Virus record (IMG/VR): IMGVR_UViG_3300042935_000229
Location: 1 to 31,388 of that record
Strand: one strand, 5' to 3'
From: a virus
Length of the DNA stretch: 31,388 nt
Both the position numbers and the translations under genes were made by a program. A model generated the notes under the pieces. The model searched no databases. It saw only the letters and a program-made list of their open reading frames with translations, and was not told the origin of the DNA. This document shows positions 21,065 through 30,204 of the stretch, one piece after another; the stretch's first letter is position 1, and each line of letters opens with the position of its first letter.

Positions 21065-21083
21065 GTAAACAGTTTACAGTATA
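21065..21083 (-). promoter_or_regulatory. Operator-like palindrome beside a -10 box for the second leftward operon
   Basis: GTAAACAGTTTAC (21065-21077) is a perfect dyad around a central base. A minus-strand -10-like TATACT lies at 21078-21083, directly upstream of it; no convincing -35 was found. The palindrome is nearly identical to the site at 12881 at the other leftward promoter. Confidence 0.5.
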
Positions 21084-21152
21084 AGATTAACACAAACAAC
21101 AAGAAACGATTTATTATTATGTAACTGGAACTTATTGATTGAGTTAATCACT

Positions 21153-21422
21153 ATGGCCGCACCGATAGGAAATTCTAATGCCGTAAAGGGCAAGATGTTT
21201 TATGACAGGCTCCGCAAGGTGCTGACTCAAGAACCTCAAAAGCTAGAAAACATTGTTAAGCAGCTGATCACGCAAGCTGAACAAGGCGAGGCGTGGGCGG
21301 TGAAAGAGGTCATTGACCGGTTGGATGGCAAGGCCGTTCAAATCAACCAGATGGAAAACGCCGATGGAACTCCGCTTTTGTCTGGCATTCAGGTCATGTT
21401 TGTAAAACCCCAAGATGCTTGA
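21153..21422 (+). CDS. Putative small terminase subunit, 89 aa
   Basis: Directly before the large terminase, overlapping it by 8 nt, with the pattern GNSNAVKGKMFYDRLRKVL, IVKQLITQAEQGEAWAVKEVIDRLDGKAVQ that I associate with small-terminase-like proteins of similar phages. It would recognise the packaging site and recruit TerL. ATG at 21153 preferred; the upstream TTG at 21135 has no better ribosome site. Short for a TerS, so other DNA-binding roles remain possible. Confidence 0.6.
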   Translation: MAAPIGNSNAVKGKMFYDRLRKVLTQEPQKLENIVKQLITQAEQGEAWAVKEVIDRLDGKAVQINQMENADGTPLLSGIQVMFVKPQDA

Positions 21423-22695
21423 GACCTTAGATAAAGCAGTAGCTAACGCAGAGTTCCCCGTAAAACTGGCTTTTTTGTTTGAGCCCAAACGATACAAGAT
21501 TCTTTATGGTGGGCGCGGTGGCGCTAAATCTTGGGGAGTTGCCAGAGCGTTGTTGATTAAAGCAGCCAAAGACCCCATTCGCATCCTTTGCGCCCGTGAG
21601 TTTCAGGTCTCTATCAAAGATTCTGTACACAAATTACTGACAGACCAAATTGACAGTCTAGGATTAGAGTCGTTTTACGAGGTCACCCAGACCAGCATTC
21701 GCGGTAAGAATGGCTCTGAGTTCTTCTTTATTGGTCTTAAGAACAACATTACCAATGTCAAATCCTTTGAGGGTGTGAATATCTGTTGGGTAGAGGAAGC
21801 GCAGACTGTTTCTAAAACCAGTTGGAATGTTTTGATACCGACTATTCGTGCGGACAACTCCGAGATATGGATTACCTTTAATCCGGAACTAGAGACCGAT
21901 GACACCTACCAGCGTTTTGTGGTGTCTCCACCGAATAATGCAATAGTCCAAAAGATTACCTGGCGCGATAACCCTTGGTTTCCCCAGACGCTGCGGGAGG
22001 AGAAAGATAACCTCCATATGCGGGACATCGAGGCCTATAACACCGTCTGGGAGGGCATCTGCCGCAAGACCGTGGATGGTGCGGTATTCGGTAACGAGAT
22101 AACCCTTGCTGACCTTGAGGGGCGAATTACTAAAGTCCCTTACGATCAAATGAAAGGGGTCCATGCGGTCTTTGACCTTGGTTGGTCCGACAATACGGCC
22201 ATTTGGTTTGTGCAATTCATTGGCTTTGAGATCAGATTGATCCGATATATTGAGGACAATCAAAAGACCATGTCTTATTACATGGCCGAGATGCAGAAAT
22301 TCGGATATCACTTTGACACCATATGGCTGCCGCACGATGCTGAGAACTCTACCCTGGCAGCTGCTGGGCGCTCGATTGCCGACATTGTGAGGGCAGCCGG
22401 TTACAAGGTGCAGATTGTGCCAAGGACCCCAACTGCGGACTCTATCAATGCAGCCAGAACAATATTCAACAAGTGTTATTTTGATAGAGAAAATTGCCAT
22501 CAAGGATTACAATGTTTAAGACATTACCGATATGATGTGGACCCAGACACCAAGCAATTCAGTAAAACGCCTTTGCACGATATCTTTTCGCACGGTGCCG
22601 ATGCGTTTAAATATCTAGGTTTAGTGGTGAATGAGCCCCGCAAATCGGTAACTAAACGAGCCGTGCAACAACCGGCTGGATCATGGATGGGATGA
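21415..22695 (+). CDS. terL: Large terminase subunit, 426 aa
   Basis: Packaging motor ATPase and nuclease of the PBSX/Terminase_3 type. Walker A is GGRGGAKS (residues 32-39); the Walker B/catalytic Glu block is NICWVEEAQ (123-131). The coupling-motif-like WITFNPE and a C-terminal RNase-H-type nuclease domain follow (GVHAVFDLGWSDNTAIWF, WLPHDAENS, DAFKYL near the end). Length is normal. It starts inside the small terminase gene, and the portal gene starts before its stop. Confidence 0.93.
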   Translation: MLETLDKAVANAEFPVKLAFLFEPKRYKILYGGRGGAKSWGVARALLIKAAKDPIRILCAREFQVSIKDSVHKLLTDQIDSLGLESFYEVTQTSIRGKNGSEFFFIGLKNNITNVKSFEGVNICWVEEAQTVSKTSWNVLIPTIRADNSEIWITFNPELETDDTYQRFVVSPPNNAIVQKITWRDNPWFPQTLREEKDNLHMRDIEAYNTVWEGICRKTVDGAVFGNEITLADLEGRITKVPYDQMKGVHAVFDLGWSDNTAIWFVQFIGFEIRLIRYIEDNQKTMSYYMAEMQKFGYHFDTIWLPHDAENSTLAAAGRSIADIVRAAGYKVQIVPRTPTADSINAARTIFNKCYFDRENCHQGLQCLRHYRYDVDPDTKQFSKTPLHDIFSHGADAFKYLGLVVNEPRKSVTKRAVQQPAGSWMG

Positions 22696-24929
22696 TTATG
22701 GCAAACGACCAGCGTATACAAGACGCGCAGAAATATCTGAGATTCGCCAATGATGCGGACTCTTACAATCGCCAAGATGCCTTGGATGACCTTAAATTTT
22801 CTTCTGGGGATCAATGGCCAGTTGAGGTACAAAACTCTCGAAACCTTGAGGCTAGACCTTGTTTAACGATTAACAAGCTAGATGGCTTTATCCGCCAGGT
22901 CTGTAACCAGCAGCGCCAAGCCAGACCCCGCATGAAAGCGCACTCGATGAACTCGGCTGCCAACGCCAAGGTTGCGGACATCCTGACGGGCATTTTTAAG
23001 CATATTGAGGTCAACTCGGATGCAGATACTGCCTACGATACGGCCTTTGAGTTTGCGGTTCGGATGGGTTGGGGTTACTGGCGCATCGTTACCGATTACA
23101 CACGATCAGACTCATTTGACCAAGAAATCTACATTAAACCGATTGCTAACCCTTTTACCGTCTACTTTGACCCTAACAGTCAAATGCCAGACGGCGCAGA
23201 TGCTGAGTGCTGCCTAATTACCGAGGTAATGAGCAAGAAAGAATTTAAGGCCCAATACCCTAACGCAGACGATGGCGGTAACTTCAATATGCGTGGAACT
23301 GGCGATGCGGATGCCGATTGGATTATGAAAGATGACATTCGGATCGCTGAATGGTGGTATACCGAGCGCAAAAAGACCAAATTGCTCATGCTATCGGACG
23401 GTACGCAAGTCTATAAAGAGGACGCGCCCAGCGATGAAATGATGATGGCAGCCGGCATCGAGGTGGTTGCCGAGCGTGAAACCATGCGCAAGACCATTAA
23501 ATGGGCCAAGCTGACCGGCATAGAAATCTTGGAGGAATCCACTTGGGCCGGTAAGTACATTCCGATTGTTCCCGTATATGGCCAACAACTGGTGGTGGAC
23601 GATAAGCGCAAGAAGTACGGCATTGTGCGCATGGCCAAAGACCCGCAGCGGATGTACAACTACTGGCGTACCGCTCTGACCGAGTCGGTGGCTCTTGCGC
23701 CCAAGGCTAAATGGCTATTGGCAGAGGGACAAGACGAAGGCCATGAGAATGAATGGAACCTTGCTAACATCAAAGCCACACCAGTATTGCGCTACAAGCA
23801 AAAAGATATTGAGGGACAACCTGCGCCCCAGCCGGTTAGACTGCAACCAGAGCCACCAGCTGCCGGCATCGTTGAGGCTACAAGTGCTATCAACAATGAC
23901 CTACAGACCGTAGTTGGGATATTTGACCCAAATATGATGGCTCAAGGCAATATGTCTGGTAAGGCTATTCGTGGCCAGCAGATGCAGATTGATATGTCAA
24001 ACTTCCATTATTACGACAATTTGACCCGTTCCCTCAAGCAAACTGGGCGCGTAATACTAGATTTAATCCCCAAGATTTACGACAAAGAGCGTGTCATGCG
24101 GATCATTGGTTACGATAACCAGCCCGAAATGGTAACCATTAACCAGCGCGCCGTGGACGAAAGCGGCACAGAAAAGATACTCAACGATGTCACCGTGGGC
24201 GAGTACGATGTGTATATGGATACTGGACCAGGCTATCAATCCAAGCGCCAAGAGGCAGTTGAGTCAATGATTCCTTTAATTCAATCCAACCCTGAACTAT
24301 TCCAAGCTGCCGGTGACCTAATATTCCGCAACATGGACTTCCCAGGCGCAGATGTGATTGCTGACCGCCTAGCCGCCATGAACCCATTAGCCAAGATTGA
24401 CGAGAAATCGGACATTCCGCCACAGGTCCAAATGCAGTTGATGGCCAGCCAAAAGATGGTTGCCGACTTAGAGCAACAGATTGCAGCCTTGACCTTGAAC
24501 TTGCAGCACCAAACCGATGTGCAGCGCATGAAAGAAGAAGGGTCAACCAAGCGCAAGCTGATGGATGTTACCTCTAGGGCGTACAACACCGAGACCATTA
24601 ATGAGGCCAAGGTAAACCAAACCAACATGAAGTCGATGACCGACCAAAACCGGTCCGAGTTAGATGCTATTACCAAACTGTTGTTAAAGGGCATGGACTC
24701 ACGCGCATTGCAGCAAGAAATATCCCGCAGAGATGCGGAACAAGGCCAAATGGCTGCGTTTGCTGAGAGCGAAGTTAATATGAATGAGTCACCATTCTTG
24801 CAGCAAGAGATGGCGATTGCCCAAGAACCGTTGACTAACCCCGCAATGGATGACCAGATGATGGCGCAGCTGGCTGCACAAGAGATGCAACAGTTAGAGC
24901 AGCCTGGCGTACCAATAGGACCTCGTTGA
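22683..24929 (+). CDS. P22-type portal protein, 748 aa
   Basis: Dodecameric channel through which DNA enters and leaves the head. N-terminal segments typical of the P22 portal: YLRFANDADSYNRQDALDDL, FSSGDQWPVEVQNSRN, LTINKLDGFIRQVCNQQRQA, AFEFAVRMGWGYWRIVTDY and NPFTVYFDPNSQMPDGADAE. A long C-terminal Gln/Met-rich helical region includes LEQQIAALTLNLQHQ, as in the P22 barrel. The start may be ATG 22683, 22692 or 22698; 22683 overlaps TerL by 13 nt. Length matches P22 gp1-type portals. Confidence 0.92.
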   Translation: MDGMIMANDQRIQDAQKYLRFANDADSYNRQDALDDLKFSSGDQWPVEVQNSRNLEARPCLTINKLDGFIRQVCNQQRQARPRMKAHSMNSAANAKVADILTGIFKHIEVNSDADTAYDTAFEFAVRMGWGYWRIVTDYTRSDSFDQEIYIKPIANPFTVYFDPNSQMPDGADAECCLITEVMSKKEFKAQYPNADDGGNFNMRGTGDADADWIMKDDIRIAEWWYTERKKTKLLMLSDGTQVYKEDAPSDEMMMAAGIEVVAERETMRKTIKWAKLTGIEILEESTWAGKYIPIVPVYGQQLVVDDKRKKYGIVRMAKDPQRMYNYWRTALTESVALAPKAKWLLAEGQDEGHENEWNLANIKATPVLRYKQKDIEGQPAPQPVRLQPEPPAAGIVEATSAINNDLQTVVGIFDPNMMAQGNMSGKAIRGQQMQIDMSNFHYYDNLTRSLKQTGRVILDLIPKIYDKERVMRIIGYDNQPEMVTINQRAVDESGTEKILNDVTVGEYDVYMDTGPGYQSKRQEAVESMIPLIQSNPELFQAAGDLIFRNMDFPGADVIADRLAAMNPLAKIDEKSDIPPQVQMQLMASQKMVADLEQQIAALTLNLQHQTDVQRMKEEGSTKRKLMDVTSRAYNTETINEAKVNQTNMKSMTDQNRSELDAITKLLLKGMDSRALQQEISRRDAEQGQMAAFAESEVNMNESPFLQQEMAIAQEPLTNPAMDDQMMAQLAAQEMQQLEQPGVPIGPR

Positions 24930-24960
24930 CAACTATTGAAAAACAGTTTCTAATAGATTT

Positions 24961-24982
24961 AACCTACCGATAGGTTTATCGG
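24961..24982 (+). promoter_or_regulatory. Overlapping alternative hairpins before the scaffold gene
   Basis: AACCTA-CCGA-TAGGTT (24961-24976) and CCGATA-GGTT-TATCGG (24967-24982) are two perfect 6-bp stems that share bases, so only one can form at a time. They sit between portal and scaffold, 21 nt before the scaffold ATG. No T-run follows. Might tune mRNA stability or scaffold translation. Confidence 0.35.
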
Positions 24983-25003
24983 GTTTATTCTTGGAGTTAA
25001 TCC

Positions 25004-25930
25004 ATGTCAGATGCAGAAGTAGCACAGGAACCGGTAAGGAAACAAGCTGGTAACTTAGTAACAAGTGAGAATTTAGCTGAGTTTCATGCACAAAAACTTG
25101 GTTTAGCCACTCAAGAGTCTCCAACTGAGGCCGCAGATGCGGAGCCGGTTGTTGAGCAAGAACGGAGTGAACCAGACGCAGAAACAGAGGCTGCTGCAGG
25201 TGAAAAGAAGCACAACCCGAAACTTGAAAAGCGGTTTTCGGAACTGACCAAGCAGCGCGAAGCGGCTCGCCAAGATGCGGACCGTGAGCGTACTGCTCGT
25301 GAGGCTCTTGAGGCGCGCATAAAGGATTTGGAAGGCAAGTTAAATCCGCCGAAATCGGAAGAACCTGACCCTAAACCAGACCCAGCGCAATTCAATGATG
25401 CCTTAGAGTATGCTGAGGCTCTGGCCGAGTGGACTACTGATCGAAAGATGCGGGAGCGGGATCAAGCAGAACTTGCTCGCAAGGTTGAGGAGGAACAGTC
25501 GCGGATGCGGCAAAAGTTCCAAGACCGACTTGAAGTTGCAAAGCAAGATATGCCGGATTACGAGGAAATGATTGCGTCTAGCGATGTCTCGGTGTCACAA
25601 CCGGTCACCGATGCAATTATTGAGAGTGATGTAGGACCACAACTCCTGTATTACTTGGCCGAGAATCCAGAGTTCGCTCGTGAATTGGCGGATAAATCCA
25701 TCACTTCACAACTCCGTGCCATCGGGCGTTTAGAGGCTAAATTTGAGAAATCTGAGGCCCCGAAACCGAGCGTAAGAGAACCTGTTGCGAAGAAGTCAAA
25801 TGCTCCGGCACCGATTAACCCATTGAAAGCCGGTGGTAATCCTAGCGATATTGCTTTGGATTCCGACCGTAAGTTTCATGGTACCTACCAGCAATGGAAA
25901 GCTGCAAGGGCCTCTGGGAAGATTCGATGA
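25004..25930 (+). CDS. Scaffolding protein, 308 aa
   Basis: Directs coat assembly around the portal and then leaves. Position between portal and coat, highly charged sequence, and coiled-coil stretches (about 72-113, KLEKRFSELTKQREAARQDA, and 150-180) support this. It has a Pro-rich linker and ends in a basic region (HGTYQQWKAARASGKIR) that fits the coat-binding tail of P22-type scaffolds. TTGGAG precedes the ATG by 8 nt. Confidence 0.85.
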   Translation: MSDAEVAQEPVRKQAGNLVTSENLAEFHAQKLGLATQESPTEAADAEPVVEQERSEPDAETEAAAGEKKHNPKLEKRFSELTKQREAARQDADRERTAREALEARIKDLEGKLNPPKSEEPDPKPDPAQFNDALEYAEALAEWTTDRKMRERDQAELARKVEEEQSRMRQKFQDRLEVAKQDMPDYEEMIASSDVSVSQPVTDAIIESDVGPQLLYYLAENPEFARELADKSITSQLRAIGRLEAKFEKSEAPKPSVREPVAKKSNAPAPINPLKAGGNPSDIALDSDRKFHGTYQQWKAARASGKIR

Positions 25931-25963
25931 CGGGTAACTTTAAAATTAATTTGGAGAATTACC

Positions 25964-27211
25964 ATGGCAAATAACTTGCTAACCATCTCCATGATCACCA
26001 ACGAGGCGTTGATGGTCTTGGAAAACAGTTTGACCTTTACTGGTCGTGTAGACCGTAACTATGATGACCAGTTTGCGGTTGTCGGTGCAAAGATTGGTAA
26101 CACAGTCAATGTCCGCCGCCCAGGTCGTTTTATCGGTACAACCGGCCCAGCGCTGAATGTTGAGGACTTTAACGAGACTTCATCACCCGTAACCCTCAGT
26201 ACCCAGTTCCATGTGGACACACAATTTACGACTCAAGACTTGTCTTTGTCGTTAGATATGTTCTCGGACCGCGTACTAAAACCAGCTATTGCAGCAATTG
26301 CCAACAAAATTGACTTTGACGGCACCACAATGGCAGTAGATAACACCGCTAATACCGTTGGTACAGCTGGTGTAGTTCCATCTGACATCGCAACATTCCT
26401 AACCGCCCAGGCTTTCTTGGATGGTGAAGGCGCTCCCCGTGACGGTAAGCGCGCTTGCGTGGTTGATCCATTTACAGGCGCAAGTATTGTTGGCTCCTTA
26501 AAAGGTCTTTTTAACCCACAAGGCACTATTGCTGGTCAGTACGAAAAAGGCATGATGGGGCGCGACACCATTGGTATGAACTGGTATATGGACCAAAACA
26601 TCGTGTCCCATACCTATGGTTCTTATGCAACGGCCACAATGACTACGAATACCTCTACATTTACAGGTTCGTTGACTACTGGCTGGGCTCAGACTTCATC
26701 CATCACCATCTCTGCTGTTACCGCTAATGCCGTATTAAAGCAAGGCGATACCATTCAGATTGCTGGTGTGTTTGCAGTCAACCCACAGAACCGCCAGCCC
26801 TACGGTGGTAATGTATTGCGTAACTTTGTAGTAACTGCCGATGTAACAATTACTGCTGCTGGTTCAGCAACTGTAATCGTTAGCCCTGCAATTATTACTG
26901 CTGGTCAATTCCAAAATGTAACCGTGGCAAGCACATCTGCAACTGCAGCTGTAACACCATTTAACAAAACTGGTATTGTCAGCCCGCAGAACTTGGTGTT
27001 CCATCGCAATGCGTTTACCCTGGCTACTGCCGACCTCCAATTGCCTGACGGAGTGCATTTTGCAGGCCGTGCAAGCGATAAGGACAATGGTTTGTCAATT
27101 CGTGTGGTGCGTCAATACACCATTAACAACGACTCCATCCCAACCCGTTTAGATGTTCTATACGGCTGGGCTCCGCTTTACCCTGAACTCGCCTGCCGCG
27201 TAGCAGCTTAA
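25964..27211 (+). CDS. P22-type major capsid protein, 415 aa
   Basis: HK97-fold coat protein of the P22 gp5 family. ISMITNEALMVLENSLTFTG, the FAVVGAKIGNTVNVRRPGRF block, TQFHVDTQFTTQDLSLSLDMF and LQLPDGVHFAGRASDKDNGL are recognisable. The middle region (about 220-330), rich in Thr, Ala and Val, is likely an I-domain-like insertion. The ATG follows TTGGAG and is spaced 33 nt from the scaffold gene. Length is close to P22 coat (430 aa). Confidence 0.93.
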   Translation: MANNLLTISMITNEALMVLENSLTFTGRVDRNYDDQFAVVGAKIGNTVNVRRPGRFIGTTGPALNVEDFNETSSPVTLSTQFHVDTQFTTQDLSLSLDMFSDRVLKPAIAAIANKIDFDGTTMAVDNTANTVGTAGVVPSDIATFLTAQAFLDGEGAPRDGKRACVVDPFTGASIVGSLKGLFNPQGTIAGQYEKGMMGRDTIGMNWYMDQNIVSHTYGSYATATMTTNTSTFTGSLTTGWAQTSSITISAVTANAVLKQGDTIQIAGVFAVNPQNRQPYGGNVLRNFVVTADVTITAAGSATVIVSPAIITAGQFQNVTVASTSATAAVTPFNKTGIVSPQNLVFHRNAFTLATADLQLPDGVHFAGRASDKDNGLSIRVVRQYTINNDSIPTRLDVLYGWAPLYPELACRVAA

Positions 27212-27228
27212 TAGGAAAGGAACTTATC

Positions 27229-27468
27229 ATGGCAAACCCAGGACCAGCAACTACCCAAACAACCAATTACCTGTTTAACGGTGACTCAACAGACGGCGTG
27301 CAAATCGCCGGTGCCGCAGCAGACAAATTGGCGTTTCATGGCTCAACCCCTGTTATTCAGGCATCTGCAATTACCAACCTTGGTAATAGCGCTACTGGTA
27401 CAGAAATTGCAACCGCTGTAAATGCAATTTTGGTTGCGTTGCGTAACAAAGGGCTCATTGCGACTTAA
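27229..27468 (+). CDS. Head-fibre-like protein, 79 aa
   Basis: Small protein just after the coat gene. GPATTQTTNYLFNGDSTDGV, DKLAFHGSTPVIQASAITNL and the C-terminal IATAVNAILVALRNKGLIAT are the pattern of phage head-fibre/decoration proteins, whose C-terminal helix trimerises. AGGAAAGGAAC precedes the ATG. It is the last gene before a strong terminator. Confidence 0.65.
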   Translation: MANPGPATTQTTNYLFNGDSTDGVQIAGAAADKLAFHGSTPVIQASAITNLGNSATGTEIATAVNAILVALRNKGLIAT

Positions 27469-27484
27469 TCCCGCATGAGACCTG

Positions 27485-27520
27485 AAAAGGCCATTCTCCA
27501 AAAGAGGTGGCCTTTTTTTT
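27485..27520 (+). terminator. Rho-independent terminator after the head genes
   Basis: AAGGCCA ... TGGCCTT form a 7-bp perfect stem, extended toward the loop by CTC/GAG, with a CAAAA loop, followed by eight T. This is the clearest intrinsic terminator in the window and separates the head genes from the fibre genes. The reverse direction has AAAAGG... but few T, so it is mainly for plus-strand transcripts. Confidence 0.85.
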
Positions 27521-27584
27521 GTTTTTATGGTGTAAAAACCTAAAAACATAGGATAATTTAAACATCTCTATTACGAGGATAATC

Positions 27585-27917
27585 ATGGACTCTCTAAAGA
27601 TTCTTTCCCCAACTTATCGGTTGGACCTTACTACTTCTGCCTCATCCGCTTTACAACTAATTCCAAATACGCCAACCCTTGCATTTCGTGTGGCTATTTT
27701 AAATACTGGAACGGGTACGGCAGCGATTACTTTTGGCACAACTGATTCCAATATGGCTACACCAGCGATTGCGTCAACGGGTGGCAGCGGAGCGTATGTC
27801 TTAGCGCCAAGTATGTTTTTGCCAGTTATTATTGATTGCCCAAGGCCAAACTTCTTTATTAAAGCTATTTCGTCAGGCACAAACGCGCTTTATTTGACAT
27901 TAGTGGCTACCGAATAA
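27585..27917 (+). CDS. Virion-associated protein, 110 aa
   Basis: Beta-rich, low-charge protein (LKILSPTYRLDLTTSASSAL, FRVAILNTGTGTAAITFGTT, LYLTLVATE). First gene after the terminator, so it probably has its own promoter in the AT-rich 27521-27584 stretch; GGATAAT at 27551-27557 is a weak -10 candidate. ACGAGGA precedes the ATG. No family certain; a decoration or fibre-base protein is plausible. Confidence 0.6.
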   Translation: MDSLKILSPTYRLDLTTSASSALQLIPNTPTLAFRVAILNTGTGTAAITFGTTDSNMATPAIASTGGSGAYVLAPSMFLPVIIDCPRPNFFIKAISSGTNALYLTLVATE

Positions 27918-27927
27918 GGGGTTTACC

Positions 27928-29820
27928 ATGTCCAACGACACCGCAAAGACTATAACAACCAATATAGTGCCGGTCCAAGGGACTTTTGAGCCCTTACCGC
28001 CCTATGAGTGCATTAACTTAATTGGACCTGCTGGGACACCGTTTTATGCCCCTACAAACCCCAATTTAGATGGGGTAAACATTACCAATAGCACGATTAA
28101 TAGCACAACTATTGGGGCAACAACCCCATCAACTGCGGCGTTTACTACCGCAACCATGAGCAATCAACCGATTGGCAACCTTGATTTATGTAATAAGACT
28201 TATGTCGATGCTGCCATTGTTGGTATTTCATGGAAACAACCGGTCAGAGCAGCCACAACAACAAACATTACCTTATCAGGTGCGCAGACCATTGACACCG
28301 TGTCAGTCGTTGCTGGTGATCGAGTGTTGGTTAAGGATCAAAGTACCCAAGCCAATAATGGTATTTATATCGTTGGAACCCCTTGGACGCGCTCTCCTGA
28401 CGCAGATATTTGGGATGAGTTGGTCTCGGCAATGGTATTTGTTGAGTCTGGCAGTCTAGCTGGCGCGGCGTTTTATTGCCCAGTACAACCTGGCGGAACT
28501 CTTGGCGTAACGGCAATTACATGGTCAAACTTTAGCGTTGCCGGTACTTATTTTGCTGGCACGGGATTATCTCTTGCAGCCAACACATTTAGCATTACCA
28601 ATACTGGCGTTTCGGCAGCAACTTATGGCTCTGCTAGTGCAGTACCAACAATAATCGTTAACGCCCAAGGTCAAATTACTAGCGCATCCAATACAAGTAT
28701 TGCGATTGCAGCATCCCAAATTACAAGCGGAACTATTGATACTGCCCGCATTTCTGGGTCTTACACAGGTATTACCGCGGTTGGAACTCTGTCCGGATTA
28801 ACGGTTAGCAGCACAATTACTGGATCAATATCAGGTAACGCAGCCACCGCAACAACGGCAACAACTGCGACCACGGCTACCACGGCAACTAATATTGCTG
28901 GTGGCGCAACTGGCTCTATTCCTTACCAAAGTAGTGCAGGCACAACAACATTTTTAGCAGCTGGCAGCAACGGCCAAGTCTTAACTTTGGCTGGCGGCGT
29001 ACCAACTTACGCAACTCCAACCACGGGAACAGTTACCTCGGTAGGCGGTACTGGAACGGTATCAGGCATTAGCCTGTCTGGAACAGTTACAAGCAGCGGA
29101 AATTTAACTCTTGGCGGCACATTAGACTTATCCGCGCCCCCAACTATTGGGAATACAACTGCAAATACTGGCGCTTTTACTACACTATCTGGCTCTACAA
29201 GCGTAACAACACCTTTTGTTCAAGCTACCAATTCAGGCGGTTTAGCCCTTAAAAACTCTATTGGTACCACACAATTAAGCGTAGGCGCGGGTGGTGGCGA
29301 TAATCTGTCGGTCAATGTTTCTACTAATTTAAACGGTACAAACGCACAAATTGACATTAGCCCTACAGGTACTGGTCATGTCCACATAAAACCTACTGGT
29401 TCAGGGTCCTTAGAAATTGCACCAACGAGTGTTGGAACAATAAACAACATGACCATTGGCGCTACAACTGCAGCAGCCGCTAAAGTTACAACCTTAGACA
29501 TTACAAGTACCCTGGCACTTGCTGGATCAACCGGAACCGCTGGATATGTATTAACCTCTAATGGCGCATCTGCCCCAACTTGGAATGCAAACGCTAATGG
29601 CGTGACCATTACCGATGACACCACAACTAACGCAACGCGATATATTACATTTAGCGAATTAACTGCTGGAACAGAAACAACCCTTGATGTTTCATCAACC
29701 AAGCTGCAATTTAACCCCAGCACAGGCAATTTATCAGCGTCTGGCGCATTACTTTTTAACAGCAATCAAGCGGCCATTAATACTGGCAAAGCAATCGCAA
29801 TGTCACTTGTTTTTGGATAG
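27928..29820 (+). CDS. Tail fibre-like protein, 630 aa
   Basis: N-terminal part is a fibre-type leader (ECINLIGPAGTPFYAPTNPN). The middle has NLDLCNKTYVDAAIVGISWK and a DRVLVKDQSTQANNGIYIVG segment known from phage fibre domains. Then comes an Ala/Thr repeat run (residues about 305-323), IAGGATGSIPYQSSAGTTTF, a QVLTLAGGVPTYATPTTGTV motif and Gly/Ser/Thr-rich beta repeats. It ends in an ITFSELTAGTETTLDVSSTKLQFNPSTG block. Likely trimeric receptor-binding fibre. Confidence 0.75.
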   Translation: MSNDTAKTITTNIVPVQGTFEPLPPYECINLIGPAGTPFYAPTNPNLDGVNITNSTINSTTIGATTPSTAAFTTATMSNQPIGNLDLCNKTYVDAAIVGISWKQPVRAATTTNITLSGAQTIDTVSVVAGDRVLVKDQSTQANNGIYIVGTPWTRSPDADIWDELVSAMVFVESGSLAGAAFYCPVQPGGTLGVTAITWSNFSVAGTYFAGTGLSLAANTFSITNTGVSAATYGSASAVPTIIVNAQGQITSASNTSIAIAASQITSGTIDTARISGSYTGITAVGTLSGLTVSSTITGSISGNAATATTATTATTATTATNIAGGATGSIPYQSSAGTTTFLAAGSNGQVLTLAGGVPTYATPTTGTVTSVGGTGTVSGISLSGTVTSSGNLTLGGTLDLSAPPTIGNTTANTGAFTTLSGSTSVTTPFVQATNSGGLALKNSIGTTQLSVGAGGGDNLSVNVSTNLNGTNAQIDISPTGTGHVHIKPTGSGSLEIAPTSVGTINNMTIGATTAAAAKVTTLDITSTLALAGSTGTAGYVLTSNGASAPTWNANANGVTITDDTTTNATRYITFSELTAGTETTLDVSSTKLQFNPSTGNLSASGALLFNSNQAAINTGKAIAMSLVFG

Positions 29821-29829
29821 GAGCAATAA

Positions 29830-30204
29830 ATGGCAAACCCAAACATCGTAAATGTCACAGATATTCGTGGCAAAACCGTGGTCGCTAATTTGACCACAAC
29901 TAACTCCACGCTAGTCGTTGAGAATGTGGCTGCATCAGGCAAGGTCTTTAAAATCAACTCGCTGATTGTTTCTAATGTGGACGGGTCGACTGCTGCTGAC
30001 ATCACCATCAATTTATTCTCAGAGGACAACATTGGCGGCACAGGCACACAGATTGTCAGCACCGTGTCTGTGCCTGCGGATGCCTCGCTGGTGGTCATCT
30101 CGAAAGACACCTCAATTTACTTAGAAGAAGATAGGTCGATTGGTGCGACTGCCTCGGTTGCAAACGATTTAAAAGTGGTCTGCAGCTTTGAGGAGATTTC
30201 CTGA
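29830..30204 (+). CDS. Virion-associated protein, 124 aa
   Basis: Beta-rich, with NIVNVTDIRGKTVVANLTTT, GKVFKINSLIVSNVDGSTAA, ITINLFSEDNIGGTGTQIVS. Similar small proteins accompany fibres in aquatic phages. AGGAGCAATAA precedes the ATG. Its stop overlaps the next start (TGATG). Function unknown beyond probable virion location. Confidence 0.65.
   Translation: MANPNIVNVTDIRGKTVVANLTTTNSTLVVENVAASGKVFKINSLIVSNVDGSTAADITINLFSEDNIGGTGTQIVSTVSVPADASLVVISKDTSIYLEEDRSIGATASVANDLKVVCSFEEIS

Noticed and set aside
21889-22503. 204-codon antisense ORF within the large terminase
   Set aside because: Complete antisense overlap with a clear TerL and no recognisable protein features.
26019-26032. Operator-like AAACAGTTT inside the coat gene, and a similar one near 24938
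   Set aside because: Only the 9-base core matches and one copy is in coding sequence. The core is simple enough to occur by chance.
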